Positions 41,321-49,782 are shown, numbered from the stretch's first letter. The stretch: 64,000 bases of DNA from Paludibacteraceae bacterium (GCA_905234835.1 CAJOIZ010000013.1:1-64000), one strand, 5' to 3'. Notes: generated from the letters alone by a model not told the origin. Made by a program: numbers and translations.

Positions 41321-41797
41321 ATGGCTAACGACAATCCTATATATGCTTGGTATGCTAACCTGACCGCTCCAACGTCGGACGACCGTGCGGATTTCGAGGT
41401 GATGCTGATGGACCGCAATAACCCGCAGGATGCCCAGTTGGCGGTCATGGGACTGATTCAGAACCTGCTCTTGAACGGCTACCGCGAACCGGTCTTCCGG
41501 CTTCTCGTTATGGGGGCAGGGAAGGAGAACGCTCTTGTTGTTAAGGCGAAAGCGCTTGCTGCTATCATCTTTATTGCAGCTACGTTTGATGACCAGATAC
41601 GCCAGTCCCCTGCCTTGCAGGAGGACTTGCTGGATATGCTTGAGCAGCAGCACGATGAGGCGCTCCTTGCCCTGACGCACTATGCGCAGATACGCAAGCA
41701 CATGATTGTGATGGGCAAGCCGCAGACCCGTCTCAACCGTACCCTCATCTTCAGTCTCGTCGTCTTGGGCAACGACGAGCACCAACTCTTCGACTAA
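41321..41797 (+). CDS. hypothetical helical protein
   Basis: 158 residues from the ATG at 41321 (MANDNPIYAWYANLT), 11 bp after the lipoprotein stop; a longer reading from 41285 would overlap that gene. I do not recognise the family. It is soluble with no signal peptide, mostly helical, with a hydrophobic segment AKALAAIIFIAATF and leucine-rich helices that could form a HEAT-like or bundle fold. It is co-oriented with, and probably co-transcribed after, the giant gene and lipoprotein. Confidence 0.65.
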   Translation: MANDNPIYAWYANLTAPTSDDRADFEVMLMDRNNPQDAQLAVMGLIQNLLLNGYREPVFRLLVMGAGKENALVVKAKALAAIIFIAATFDDQIRQSPALQEDLLDMLEQQHDEALLALTHYAQIRKHMIVMGKPQTRLNRTLIFSLVVLGNDEHQLFD

Positions 41798-41830
41798 CCC
41801 CCAACACCCTCCTACTGTTCTCCGACTTCC

Positions 41831-41918
41831 TTCCCATCTCTTTCCCATCTATTCCCCATCTCCTTCCCATAGTCTCCCAATAGTATTCCCACAGTCCCCC
41901 GTATCCCCATAGTCTCTT
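41831..41918 (+). repeat. 11-bp tandem repeat (TTCCCATNTNT-like) x8
   Basis: Eight consecutive 11-bp units start at 41831 and every 11 bp to 41908, pyrimidine-rich, increasingly diverged to the right. Confidence 0.8.
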
Positions 41919-41920
41919 TA

Positions 41921-41986
41921 CTATACGGATACTATAGGGATACTATATGGATAGCATAGGAGTATTATAGGAATAGTATAGGGAAA
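41921..41986 (+). repeat. 11-bp tandem repeat (CTATAGGGATA-like) x6
   Basis: Six units start at 41921, 41932, 41943, 41954, 41965 and 41976. The consensus is close to the reverse complement of the last units of the preceding array, so the two together form a long imperfect palindrome centred near 41915. Confidence 0.8.
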
Positions 41987-42040
41987 TCTCCCATGTTCAG
42001 CTCTCGCTCTTCTCCCCGCGAGTAACCATACAACCAACCA

Positions 42041-42180
42041 CCATTCACTCCCCAACACGCAGTAATCAACACGCAGTCCCCAATAGCCGAAGGCTGCCAA
42101 CACGTAGTAATCAACACGTAGTCACTAACACGCAGTCACCAACATTCACTCCCCAACAGCGAAGCCTCCAAACAGCAAGC
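42041..42180 (-). repeat. 14-bp repeat family, inverted copy
   Basis: On the minus strand, about nine units of 14-16 bp alternate GACTGCGTGTTG, TACTACGTGTTG and GAGTGAATGTTG forms. Same family as 14243-14298 and 22017-22103. Confidence 0.8.
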
Positions 42181-42186
42181 AACATT

Positions 42187-42230
42187 ATGTGATTACTATG
42201 TGATTATTATGTGATTATTATGTGATAACT
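42187..42230 (+). repeat. 11-bp tandem repeat ATGTGATTATT x4
   Basis: The units are 42187-42197, 42198-42208, 42209-42219 and 42220-42230. Confidence 0.9.
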
Positions 42231-42258
42231 CTGTTTTTACTATGTTTGTCAGCAAACC

Positions 42259-42485
42259 GCACCGTTATCTGACCATCCCCGCACCGTTATCTGACCATCC
42301 CCGCACCGTTATCTGACCGTCCCCACACCGTTATCCGACCGTCCCCACACCGTTATCTGACCGTCCCCACACCGTTATCCGACCGTCCCCGCACCGTTAT
42401 CCGACCATACCCGCACCGTTATCTGACCGTCCCCGCCCCGTTATCTGACCATCCCCACACCGTTATCCGACCGTTCCCACACCGT
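42259..42485 (+). repeat. 22-bp tandem repeat x10.3
   Basis: Ten full units of exactly 22 bp (GCACCGTTATCTGACCATCC-like) run from 42259 to 42478, plus a 7-bp partial. Variation is confined to a few positions (G/A at 1, T/C at 12, A/G at 17). There are no spacers, so it is not CRISPR. Confidence 0.95.
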
Positions 42486-42671
42486 AGTTTTACCGCACGA
42501 AACCAATAAATTTGAAATTTACAATTTGAAATCATAGATATTTCTTCCGTACCCTTATCCCCTCTCTCCCGCATCCTCTCCCGCTCCCTGTATGCTTATC
42601 TGCTTGCGGACAATGGCGAGGATGACTAACGTCCCCAACAACCGTAAGGCTAACCAATACGAACACATAAG

Positions 42672-43022
42672 ATGCAGATGAAGGTACAGGTGTCAGCGTC
42701 AGGATGGTATTACTTTTCGGCGCCTTCTTAACTGGAAGCGGGCAAGTGCTACATCGTCAATGCCAACAGCGCATCTAAATGCAGCCGGTAGCACGGTTTC
42801 GCCAATCGCGGAGTGTTCCGTAGTATTGGTGCGGCGGCATTAGCCATTGAGCGTATGCACATCGTAGTCGATAGTGATGAAGGCGATGAAGTGACCGAAC
42901 TCGAAGAAGTCAACAGCGTACTACAGGCAGTATCAGAGGCACGTAAGGTCATCCGTGACGGCGTTCTCTACATTGAGCGCGAAAGTGTCATCTGCGACGC
43001 AACAGGACAGCGTGTAGAGTAA
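42672..43022 (+). pseudogene. remnant of a secreted protein gene with sorting-like tail
   Basis: One frame reads on through two in-frame stops: TAA at 42729-42731 and TAG at 42789-42791. The translation SGWYYFSAPS, stop, LEAGKCYIVNANS, then VLYIERESVICDATGQRVE resembles the C-terminal region of exported Bacteroidales proteins. The last part matches the tail of the 59-1627 protein (V..NG.LVIEKNGIRYNAVGQ). There is no signal peptide or upstream part, so this is a 3' fragment. The segment after the last stop (42813-43022) could be translated from a GTG but is probably not functional. Confidence 0.65.
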
Positions 43023-43116
43023 AAAGATTATACCGGTACTCTGTACATCCGGAGTACATAACATAAGAGCAGAAGGCTCGTCGTAGCAACTCTTCGTGTA
43101 CGAGTCTGCTACTCTC

Positions 43117-43240
43117 ACTTTTGGAAAAGTAAAATCTGAGGCAAAAATTACTTTTGAAAAAGTGAAAAATTGGCTGGAATTTACTTTTGGAAAAGTGAAA
43201 AATCAGCCAAAAATTACTTTTAGAGAATAAAAAATGCTCC
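43117..43240 (+). repeat. 33-bp tandem repeat with ACTTTT..AAAAGT palindromes, upstream of the AAA ATPase gene
   Basis: Units 43117-43149, 43150-43182 and 43183-43215 are each 33 bp, and a partial fourth runs to about 43240. Each full unit begins with ACTTTTGGAAAAGT or a one-base variant, a palindrome around a 2-bp centre. The array ends just before the promoter at 43246-43278. Confidence 0.9.
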
Positions 43241-43245
43241 ATTTA

Positions 43246-43278
43246 TTTGCATATCTCTAATAAAATAGCGTACCTTTG
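43246..43278 (+). promoter_or_regulatory. promoter of the AAA ATPase gene
   Basis: TTTG (43246-43249) and TACCTTTG (43271-43278) are 21 bp apart, a full consensus match, giving a leader of about 20 nt. Confidence 0.8.
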
Positions 43279-43303
43279 CGGCGGAAAATAAAAGCATAAT
43301 GAT

Positions 43304-44512
43304 ATGTTACAAGAAGACCAGTTCAGGCAGTTGCAAAGCGCGTATTTCAGCAGAGTTCAGCGAGTCAGTTTGACCCACAAGAGGTATCTGTATGACACGA
43401 TTAACTGGCAGTCGCGTTTGATTGGCATCCGCGGATCCCGCGGTACAGGCAAAACCACCATGCTGCTGCAATACGTGAAGGAGCATTACGCTGACTTGAC
43501 AAAAGCCTTGTATGTGTCAATGGATAGCCTGAATTTCCGCCTGCTGTCTCTGTATGATGTGGCAGAATACGCCTATACGCACGGCATAGAGACCCTGTTG
43601 GTGGACGAAGTTCATTATGTGGAGCAATGGGGGCGGCAACTGAAGGAGATTTTTGATACATTCGGCGACCTGCGGATTGTATATACGGGATCGTCCATGC
43701 TGAAAATAGACGAGGCGGAGGCGGACTTGTCACGCCGCCAGACGGTGTACGAACTGCGCTGTTTCTCGTTCCGTGAGTATCTGCTTTTTATGGACGTGTA
43801 TCGGCAGGATGCCTGTAGCTTGGATTATCTGTTGGCTAACCATACACGTATGGCGATGGAAATGTCTGCACACATCAAGCCGCTTGCTTTGTTTGAGTCG
43901 TATCTGAAGACAGGGTGCTATCCGTTTGTAATGGAGGCGGGGCAGGACTATCTGATGCGGTTGGAGAGAATGATGTCGCTGGTAATCAGTCAGGACATAC
44001 CTCAGGTGGAGGACATCACATTTCCGACGTTGCAGAAAGCGCAGAAACTGCTGATGATACTTGCCACGCAGGTGCCTCTCGAGCCTAATATCAGTACATT
44101 GTGTCGTGAGGTGGGAGGAACCCGCGATATGGTCATACGGCTACTGCACCTGATGGAGAAAGCGGGACTGTTGATGCTTGCCAGCAGGCAGGCGAACAGT
44201 TACAAGACGCTGTCCCGACCCGACAAGATATATCTCAACAACACGAACCAGATGTATGCACTCACAGGCGGAGTGAACAAGGGAACGCTGCGAGAAACGT
44301 TTTTCCTCAATCAGTTGCGTCAGTCGCATACGGTCGCTTTGCCCGCTAAAGGCGATTTTCTGGTCGATGACCGTTATACGTTTGAGGTGGGCGGAGCAGG
44401 CAAGACTTACCGCCAGATTAGTGATGTCCCTGACAGTTTCCTTGCACTGGACGATATAGAGATTGGTTCTGGTAACGCCATCCCGCTGTACCTATTTGGG
44501 TTCCTGTATTAG
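43304..44512 (+). CDS. AAA_14 / DUF4143 family ATPase
   Basis: 402 residues. Walker A IRGSRGTGKTTML (about 43-55) and Walker B ETLLVDEVHYVEQW (about 96-109) are intact. The sensor segment IVYTGSSML and the AAA_14 core end near residue 170; the C-terminal part (about 200-390, DIPQVEDITFPTLQKAQKLLMILA...LCREVGGTRDMVIRLLHLMEKAGLL) is the DUF4143 winged-helix and nuclease-like region. These are numerous, poorly understood Bacteroidetes ATPases. It has its own consensus promoter directly behind a 33-bp repeat array. The array may be a binding site for the protein itself or for a regulator, which is inference. Confidence 0.85.
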   Translation: MLQEDQFRQLQSAYFSRVQRVSLTHKRYLYDTINWQSRLIGIRGSRGTGKTTMLLQYVKEHYADLTKALYVSMDSLNFRLLSLYDVAEYAYTHGIETLLVDEVHYVEQWGRQLKEIFDTFGDLRIVYTGSSMLKIDEAEADLSRRQTVYELRCFSFREYLLFMDVYRQDACSLDYLLANHTRMAMEMSAHIKPLALFESYLKTGCYPFVMEAGQDYLMRLERMMSLVISQDIPQVEDITFPTLQKAQKLLMILATQVPLEPNISTLCREVGGTRDMVIRLLHLMEKAGLLMLASRQANSYKTLSRPDKIYLNNTNQMYALTGGVNKGTLRETFFLNQLRQSHTVALPAKGDFLVDDRYTFEVGGAGKTYRQISDVPDSFLALDDIEIGSGNAIPLYLFGFLY

Positions 44513-44646
44513 TTTGTGTCTTCCGCTACCGCACTGTGGATGATAGCATTAATTGGTAATATCGGGCGGGAGAGGGCGGAAAAGGCGAGTGAAAGGTAAA
44601 ATATGCGGGAAAAGAGCGAAAAAATGTAAAAAAAGACACAATATTG

Positions 44647-44676
44647 TTTGTATATCAAAAAAAAGTTCTAATTTTG
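44647..44676 (+). promoter_or_regulatory. promoter of the 49-residue peptide gene
   Basis: TTTG (44647-44650) and TAATTTTG (44669-44676) are 18 bp apart. They precede the small gene by a leader of about 105 nt. Confidence 0.65.
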
Positions 44677-44789
44677 CGCGTTGTATTCCGTGAAAAATAG
44701 GCTGTAGAGGGATGGGTAAGCAGGAAGAGACAACAGCATAGCGGCAGATTATCAGAAAATTAGTATTAATAGATAAACGACCCAAGATT

Positions 44790-44939
44790 ATGAAAGTTAA
44801 GATGTACCAAGTTCCCGTGACGGAGATGTATGCAGTTCGCACACAGGCAGTAGTCTGCGGTACCATTCCTGATGGCGCAGCCGGTGTAGGTATCCCCGGC
44901 GGAGATGAGGATCAACACCCTGAAGTTCCGATGGACTAA
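44790..44939 (+). CDS. 49-residue peptide, unknown function
   Basis: An ATG at 44790 opens a 49-codon frame ending in TAA at 44937-44939. It starts MKVKMYQVPVTEMYAVRTQ, then has AVVCGTIPDGAAGVGIPGG and an acidic end. It has no membrane segment but a single cysteine, a central glycine-rich stretch and a charged tail, a composition I associate with small Bacteroidales peptides that may be exported or modified. A good promoter lies 105 nt upstream, and it is 120 bp before the amidase gene, so it may be co-transcribed. I do not recognise the family; coding is supported by promoter, position and non-random composition only. Confidence 0.6.
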   Translation: MKVKMYQVPVTEMYAVRTQAVVCGTIPDGAAGVGIPGGDEDQHPEVPMD

Positions 44940-45059
44940 CCGTTTAAGCGGATTGATTTCTTATTAACTTTTAGTTGCTTTGCTGAGACATTGGTCTTGG
45001 CAAAGTGGCTTGTTTGTGTGAATGTCTTTGTTGTGCGGTTTGAAGATATACGATAGAAG

Positions 45060-47720
45060 ATGAAGCGATACAGAAATGGGCAGCGGATGTTGCTTGTATT
45101 CCTGTTAGTGCTGACAGGGATGGTAGGACAGGTTTGGGAACCAGTCTATGGGCAGAAACTGAGTAAAGAACAGTTGCGGGCGTTGGGCGATTCGCTGACG
45201 GAGTACGCCCATGCACGTGCGGACGTGATGAAAGTGACGGTGAAGAGCTGTCAGCAGCGGGGGAAAGCGATTGACATTCGGACAAACTGCACGCTCTCGT
45301 GCCTGTCCATGAGTGAGGAGGACCTGAAAGAACTGCGGGGCAAAGTCAGCGAGTGGGTGCGCGGTGACCGACAGGGACGCGTGTCTATCTACAGCGATAA
45401 CCGCGAACTGGGCGAACTGATTACATCCCGCTACCGCCCGCGCAAGGAGGCGGACAAACACAAGGTCGCTGATGCGGCACTGGTGACTTGTCCCGATGCG
45501 GCTTACGAGACAAAGGACGGTTTGCAGGGGAAGAACATCGCCTTGTGGGCAAGCCACGGCATGTTCTGCCGCATACGCGACAACCGATGGATGTGGCAGC
45601 GTGCTCGGCTGTGGACCACAGTGGAGGACCTGCTGACGTTCTCCTTTACAAGTGGTTACTTGGTGCCGATGCTGGAGCAGGCGGGAGCCGTCGTACTCCA
45701 GCCCCGTGAGCGGGATATCCATCGCGAGGAACGGGTGGCATACAGCAGCGGACAGTCGCAGTCATTGGCGATGCCGGTGGCGGACAGGTATGCGCTGTAT
45801 ATCCGTTATGCTCGGGGACAGCAGAATAGTCCGCAAGCGGTCTATACGGTATGCCATCAGGGTGTACGGACGCGTGTGTCGGTAAATCAGCAGACAGGCG
45901 GAGGACAGTGGCTGTACATAGGTACGTATGCTTTCGGACCGGACTCGTTGCGTAATTATCTCACCGTTGAGGACGGCACGGGCAAACGACTGCACGTGTC
46001 GCACGAGGGCGTGAAGATAGGTGGCGGAGTAGGTGTGAGCGGCTATCCCCGCTATATGGAAGGAGCGCGATACTGGTTGGCGTACAATGGTCTGCCCGAT
46101 TCGGTTTATACCTACGAGAAACGTGAGAGTCAGTATCTGGACGACCTCGTGAGCCGTGGACGGTGGGTCAACTATATGCAGGAGCAGTTGCATGTGCCGG
46201 TTCACATGGCGTTGGCTGTCCATACGGATGCGGGTGTGCGTGAAGGGGATTCGATTGTGGGGACGCTCGCTATCTATTCGGAGAAGGACAAGGACGGCAA
46301 GACGCGTTTCCGCCGTGGCGGGAACCGTTTGATAAGCAGAGACCTGGCGGACTATGTGCAGACGCAGGTGGTCGAAGACATGCGCCGGACGCTGTGTCCC
46401 AACTGGGCAAGACGCGAACTGAAGGACGGCGTATATGCCGAGTCGCGCATACCGCGTGTGCCGACTCTGTTAGTGGAGATGCTGAGCCACCAGAACCAGA
46501 ACGATATGCGCTACGGCTTGGACGGACGGGCGAAGTTCGTTATCTGCCGCGCCATCTACAAAGGAGTGCTGCGTTTCCTGCATGAGCAGGACGGCACACC
46601 GTACATAGTCCAGCCGCTGCCGGTAAGGGATTTTGCCGTCAGCCGTGTGGCGGACTGCGATTCGGTTTGTCTGACGTGGAAGAGCCGTTACGACAGTCTG
46701 GAGACAACTGCCGTGCCCTCTTACTATGTGGTTTACACCCGCGAGGAAGGTAGTGACTGGGACAATGGTATGCGTGTGGACTGTGAGCGTGTCACGCTGC
46801 TGTTGGAACGGGGCAAACGGTACGATTTCATTGTTCGTGCGGGCAACTCGGGTGGCGTGAGTATGGTGTCGGAGCAGTTGAGTGCGTATATCGACCCGCA
46901 GGACAGAAAGCGGGCGGTAATCATCAATGGTTTTACACGCATTTCGGCACCGGAGATGATGGAGGGCGACAGCCTGAAGGGTGGCATTGTCCCGCGTTCG
47001 CTGGCTATTCCTTATGGGGTGGATGTGTCATATATCGGCGAGCAGATTGATTTTGTGCGCAGTCACCCGTGGGTGAGCGATGACGAATGTGGCTACGGGA
47101 TGTGCGCGAACGACCATGCAGGTATGCAGGTGGTCGGCAATACGTTTGACTATCCCGCAATGCACGGCAGGGTGCTGCAGGGGATGGGATATTCGTATGT
47201 GAGTCGGTCATTGGGTTCGGTAGAGAGCCTGCCGCAGGTCGATCTGGTGGATGTCATACTGGGCAAGGAGAAAGAGGGTATCGGCGTGCTGACGAAGGCG
47301 CAGCGGGATGCGGTGTCGAAGTACCTGCAAGGCGGAGGCAGACTGCTACTAAGCGGGTCGTATATAGGTTCTGGCGCGGACGGTGGCGATGCGCAGGTAT
47401 GGGCGCGGACGGTGCTTCATTACATGCCCGCGACAGGCAAGGCGACACGTAGCGGCGAGATAGAACTGCTTTTCCCTGGAAACGAAAGGACTGTCTGTCA
47501 GCTGTTCACGGAGCCGAACGAGATACGTATCGCCTGTGAGTGGCCGGACGCGATAGAGCCGGATGGATTGAGTCGGCGCGTAGGGCGTTATGCGGATAGT
47601 TATCTGACGGCGGGTGTGGCTACGGGACACAGCATACTCGTACTGCCGTTCATGCCGGAGAGCGTCTGCGAGTTCGAGACGCTGTACGGACAGTGCGTCC
47701 GTTTCTTGGAAATGAAATAA
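45060..47720 (+). CDS. secreted amidase-like protein with a golvesin-like domain
   Basis: 886 residues. Signal peptide 1-31 (cleavage after PVYG). An amidase_3-like zinc hydrolase fold (N-acetylmuramoyl-L-alanine amidase) is split by an insert. Candidate zinc ligands are His in LWASHGMF, Glu in TTVEDLLT and His in ALAVHTDAG, with the catalytic Glu in LLVEMLSHQNQ. The insert (about 240-330, YALYIRYARG...RVSVNQQTGGGQWLYIGTYAF) resembles a golvesin C-terminal-like beta domain. A fibronectin III-like domain (about 520-615) and a C-terminal glutaminase-like fold follow. It probably acts on peptidoglycan or another envelope polymer. It is followed 14 bp later by rlmD. Confidence 0.82.
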   Translation: MKRYRNGQRMLLVFLLVLTGMVGQVWEPVYGQKLSKEQLRALGDSLTEYAHARADVMKVTVKSCQQRGKAIDIRTNCTLSCLSMSEEDLKELRGKVSEWVRGDRQGRVSIYSDNRELGELITSRYRPRKEADKHKVADAALVTCPDAAYETKDGLQGKNIALWASHGMFCRIRDNRWMWQRARLWTTVEDLLTFSFTSGYLVPMLEQAGAVVLQPRERDIHREERVAYSSGQSQSLAMPVADRYALYIRYARGQQNSPQAVYTVCHQGVRTRVSVNQQTGGGQWLYIGTYAFGPDSLRNYLTVEDGTGKRLHVSHEGVKIGGGVGVSGYPRYMEGARYWLAYNGLPDSVYTYEKRESQYLDDLVSRGRWVNYMQEQLHVPVHMALAVHTDAGVREGDSIVGTLAIYSEKDKDGKTRFRRGGNRLISRDLADYVQTQVVEDMRRTLCPNWARRELKDGVYAESRIPRVPTLLVEMLSHQNQNDMRYGLDGRAKFVICRAIYKGVLRFLHEQDGTPYIVQPLPVRDFAVSRVADCDSVCLTWKSRYDSLETTAVPSYYVVYTREEGSDWDNGMRVDCERVTLLLERGKRYDFIVRAGNSGGVSMVSEQLSAYIDPQDRKRAVIINGFTRISAPEMMEGDSLKGGIVPRSLAIPYGVDVSYIGEQIDFVRSHPWVSDDECGYGMCANDHAGMQVVGNTFDYPAMHGRVLQGMGYSYVSRSLGSVESLPQVDLVDVILGKEKEGIGVLTKAQRDAVSKYLQGGGRLLLSGSYIGSGADGGDAQVWARTVLHYMPATGKATRSGEIELLFPGNERTVCQLFTEPNEIRIACEWPDAIEPDGLSRRVGRYADSYLTAGVATGHSILVLPFMPESVCEFETLYGQCVRFLEMK

Positions 47721-47734
47721 CCAATCAGAAGAAT

Positions 47735-49162
47735 ATGAGTCGTAAGAATCTTCCTTTACTGGAGAATGTAGAGATTGAGTCGATAGCCGCCGAGGGGAAG
47801 GCAGTGGCGCACGTGGACGGAATGGTGGTGTTCGTGCCATATTGTGTGCCGGGTGACCGCGTGGACTTGCAGGTGACACGCAAGAAACACTCTTTTATGG
47901 AGGCGCGTGTGGTGCGTGTGGTCAAACCCTCGGAAGTCCGCTGTGAGGCTGTGTGCAGGCACTACGGCGTATGCGGCGGATGCAAGTGGCAGATACTACC
48001 ATACAGTGAACAGTTGCGATGGAAACAGCAGCAGGTGACTGACAATCTGGTCAGGATAGGCAAGGTGGCGTTGCCGCCGATAGAGCCGATTCTGGGTTCG
48101 GAATCAGAGTACGGCTATCGGAACAAACTGGAGTTCACCTTTGCCGACCACCGCTGGCTCACACCGGAACAGATGCAGGAGCGAGTGCCTTTTGAACCCG
48201 GACTGGGGTTCCATATACCCAACTGCTTTGACAAGGTGCTGGACATAGAGGACTGCCACCTGATGCCGGAACTGAACAACCGTCTGCGCAATCGCGTGCG
48301 CGAGTATGCCCTGTCTGTTGGAATGACCTTCTACAACGAGCATACCCATGAGGGACAGCTGCGCACACTCATCCTGCGGATGAACGGAGCAGGCGAGGCG
48401 ATGGTTGTCATGGTGCTTGGCGAGGATATGGACGAGAAGGGTAGGGGACTGATGGAGATGATACGCACAGAGTTCAGAGAGGTGGTCAGCCTGTGGTACT
48501 GCGTGAACAGGAAGATGAACGACACTATCGGCGATCAGGAACTGGTGCTGTATGCCGGTCAGGACCACCTGATAGAGCGGATGGAGGACCTGCGCTTCAA
48601 GGTAGGACCGAAGTCTTTCTACCAGACGAATACCGTTCAGGCGCAGCGGCTGTACGAAGTAGCCCGCGAGTTTGCGGGGCTGACCGGCAGCGAGACGGTG
48701 TATGACCTCTATACGGGAACAGGCACGATAGCGCAGTTCGTCGCAAAGAAAGCGAAGCAGGTAATAGGTATCGAGTATGTCAGCGAGGCGATTGACGATG
48801 CGCGGGTGAATGCGGCGATGAACGGCTTGGAGAACGTGCGGTTCTTTGCAGGCGACATGAAGGATATCCTGACGCATGACTTTGTGCGCGAACAGGGGCA
48901 TCCCGACGTGGTGATAACCGATCCTCCCCGTGCAGGGATGCACGAGGATGTGGTGGAGGTTCTGCTCGCTGCGGAGCCGGATAGGATTGTGTATGTGAGC
49001 TGCAACCCCGCGACGCAGGCACGCGACATCAGTCTGCTGTCGGTAAAGTACGACGTGGTGCGGGTTCGTCCAGTGGATATGTTCCCGCAGACACAGCACG
49101 TGGAGAACGTTGTGCTGCTCAACCTCAGACAACTCAAGGCTGCCAATGAGGTGAAAGAGTGA
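47735..49162 (+). CDS. rlmD: 23S rRNA (uracil-5-)-methyltransferase RlmD
   Basis: 475 residues from the ATG at 47735 (MSRKNLPLLENVEIESIAAEG), 14 bp after the amidase stop. An N-terminal TRAM domain is followed by the cysteines of an iron-sulfur cluster (CEAVCRHYGVCGGCKWQ). The methyltransferase core has LYTGTGTIAQFVAKK for S-adenosylmethionine, the TDPPRAGMHE motif and the catalytic cysteine in VYVSCNPATQARD. It methylates C5 of a uracil in 23S rRNA; the family name RlmD (U1939) is used here although RlmCD-like specificity is possible. Confidence 0.92.
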   Translation: MSRKNLPLLENVEIESIAAEGKAVAHVDGMVVFVPYCVPGDRVDLQVTRKKHSFMEARVVRVVKPSEVRCEAVCRHYGVCGGCKWQILPYSEQLRWKQQQVTDNLVRIGKVALPPIEPILGSESEYGYRNKLEFTFADHRWLTPEQMQERVPFEPGLGFHIPNCFDKVLDIEDCHLMPELNNRLRNRVREYALSVGMTFYNEHTHEGQLRTLILRMNGAGEAMVVMVLGEDMDEKGRGLMEMIRTEFREVVSLWYCVNRKMNDTIGDQELVLYAGQDHLIERMEDLRFKVGPKSFYQTNTVQAQRLYEVAREFAGLTGSETVYDLYTGTGTIAQFVAKKAKQVIGIEYVSEAIDDARVNAAMNGLENVRFFAGDMKDILTHDFVREQGHPDVVITDPPRAGMHEDVVEVLLAAEPDRIVYVSCNPATQARDISLLSVKYDVVRVRPVDMFPQTQHVENVVLLNLRQLKAANEVKE

Positions 49163-49250
49163 AAAAACGGGAATGAAAGGGGTAAAAATGCTTAATAGAG
49201 AGAGCAAAACAAAGAAAAATGCACTTAGAATGATTTTTTTTGCGAAAAAG

Positions 49251-49282
49251 TTTGGTACGACGATAAAAATGTAGTACTTTTG
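49251..49282 (+). promoter_or_regulatory. promoter of the str-S10-spc operon
   Basis: TTTG (49251-49254) and TACTTTTG (49275-49282) are 20 bp apart, a full consensus match. It gives a leader of about 110 nt before rpsL that contains a small hairpin with arms CGTCTT and AAGACG (49348-49362). Confidence 0.85.
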
Positions 49283-49401
49283 CCTGCTTTTTGAGCGTTT
49301 ATGCCCTGTCTTAAAGCATTGATAAATCATACGAATGTGGGGCGAACGTCTTGAAAAGACGAAGAAAAATCAACCAAAAACAATTAACAAAACAAGTTAC
49401 A

Positions 49402-49782
49402 ATGCCAACAATTCAACAGTTAGTTCGAAAAGGAAGAGCAGAACTTATTGACCAGAGCAAGAGTCCCGCGCTGGACAACTGTCCGCAACGCCGCGGTGTC
49501 TGTGTCCGTGTTTACACCACCACCCCCAAGAAGCCTAATTCGGCTATGCGTAAGGTGGCGCGTGTACGTCTGACGAACCAGAAAGAGGTGAACGCCTACA
49601 TTCCTGGTGAAGGACACAACCTCCAGGAGCACAGCATCGTGATGGTTCGCGGCGGCCGTGTGAAGGACCTGCCCGGTGTACGTTACCACATCGTACGCGG
49701 TACGCTCGATACGGCTGGTGTAGCCAACCGTCTGCAACGCCGCAGCAAGTACGGTGCGAAGCGCCCGAAAGCCAAGAAGTAA
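49402..49782 (+). CDS. rpsL: ribosomal protein S12
   Basis: 126 residues from the ATG at 49402; an in-frame reading from 49351 would add a basic stretch not found in the family. Complete S12, with the decoding-site loops [18 protein letters not shown] and [17 protein letters not shown]. It is the first gene of the operon. The lysines that cause streptomycin resistance when changed (in PKKPNSA and GRVKDLPG) have the wild-type residue. Confidence 0.97.
   Translation: MPTIQQLVRKGRAELIDQSKSPALDNCPQRRGVCVRVYTTTPKKPNSAMRKVARVRLTNQKEVNAYIPGEGHNLQEHSIVMVRGGRVKDLPGVRYHIVRGTLDTAGVANRLQRRSKYGAKRPKAKK

Larger units (their letters stand above)
41798..42671. other. non-coding region built of tandem arrays
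   Basis: No gene is visible in these 874 bp. From left to right they hold an 11-bp array (41831-41918), an 11-bp array of opposite strand bias (41921-41986), an inverted member of the 14-bp family (42041-42180), another 11-bp array (42187-42230), and a 22-bp array (42259-42485). Confidence 0.8.

Noticed and set aside
42259-42485. CRISPR array
   Set aside because: The 22-bp units abut one another with no unique spacers, and there are no cas genes.
42988-43242. 84-codon minus-strand frame with 11-residue FSKSKF repeats
   Set aside because: It is the translation of the 33-bp array. It lacks a promoter and runs antisense through a broken gene. The DNA palindromes explain the repeat better.
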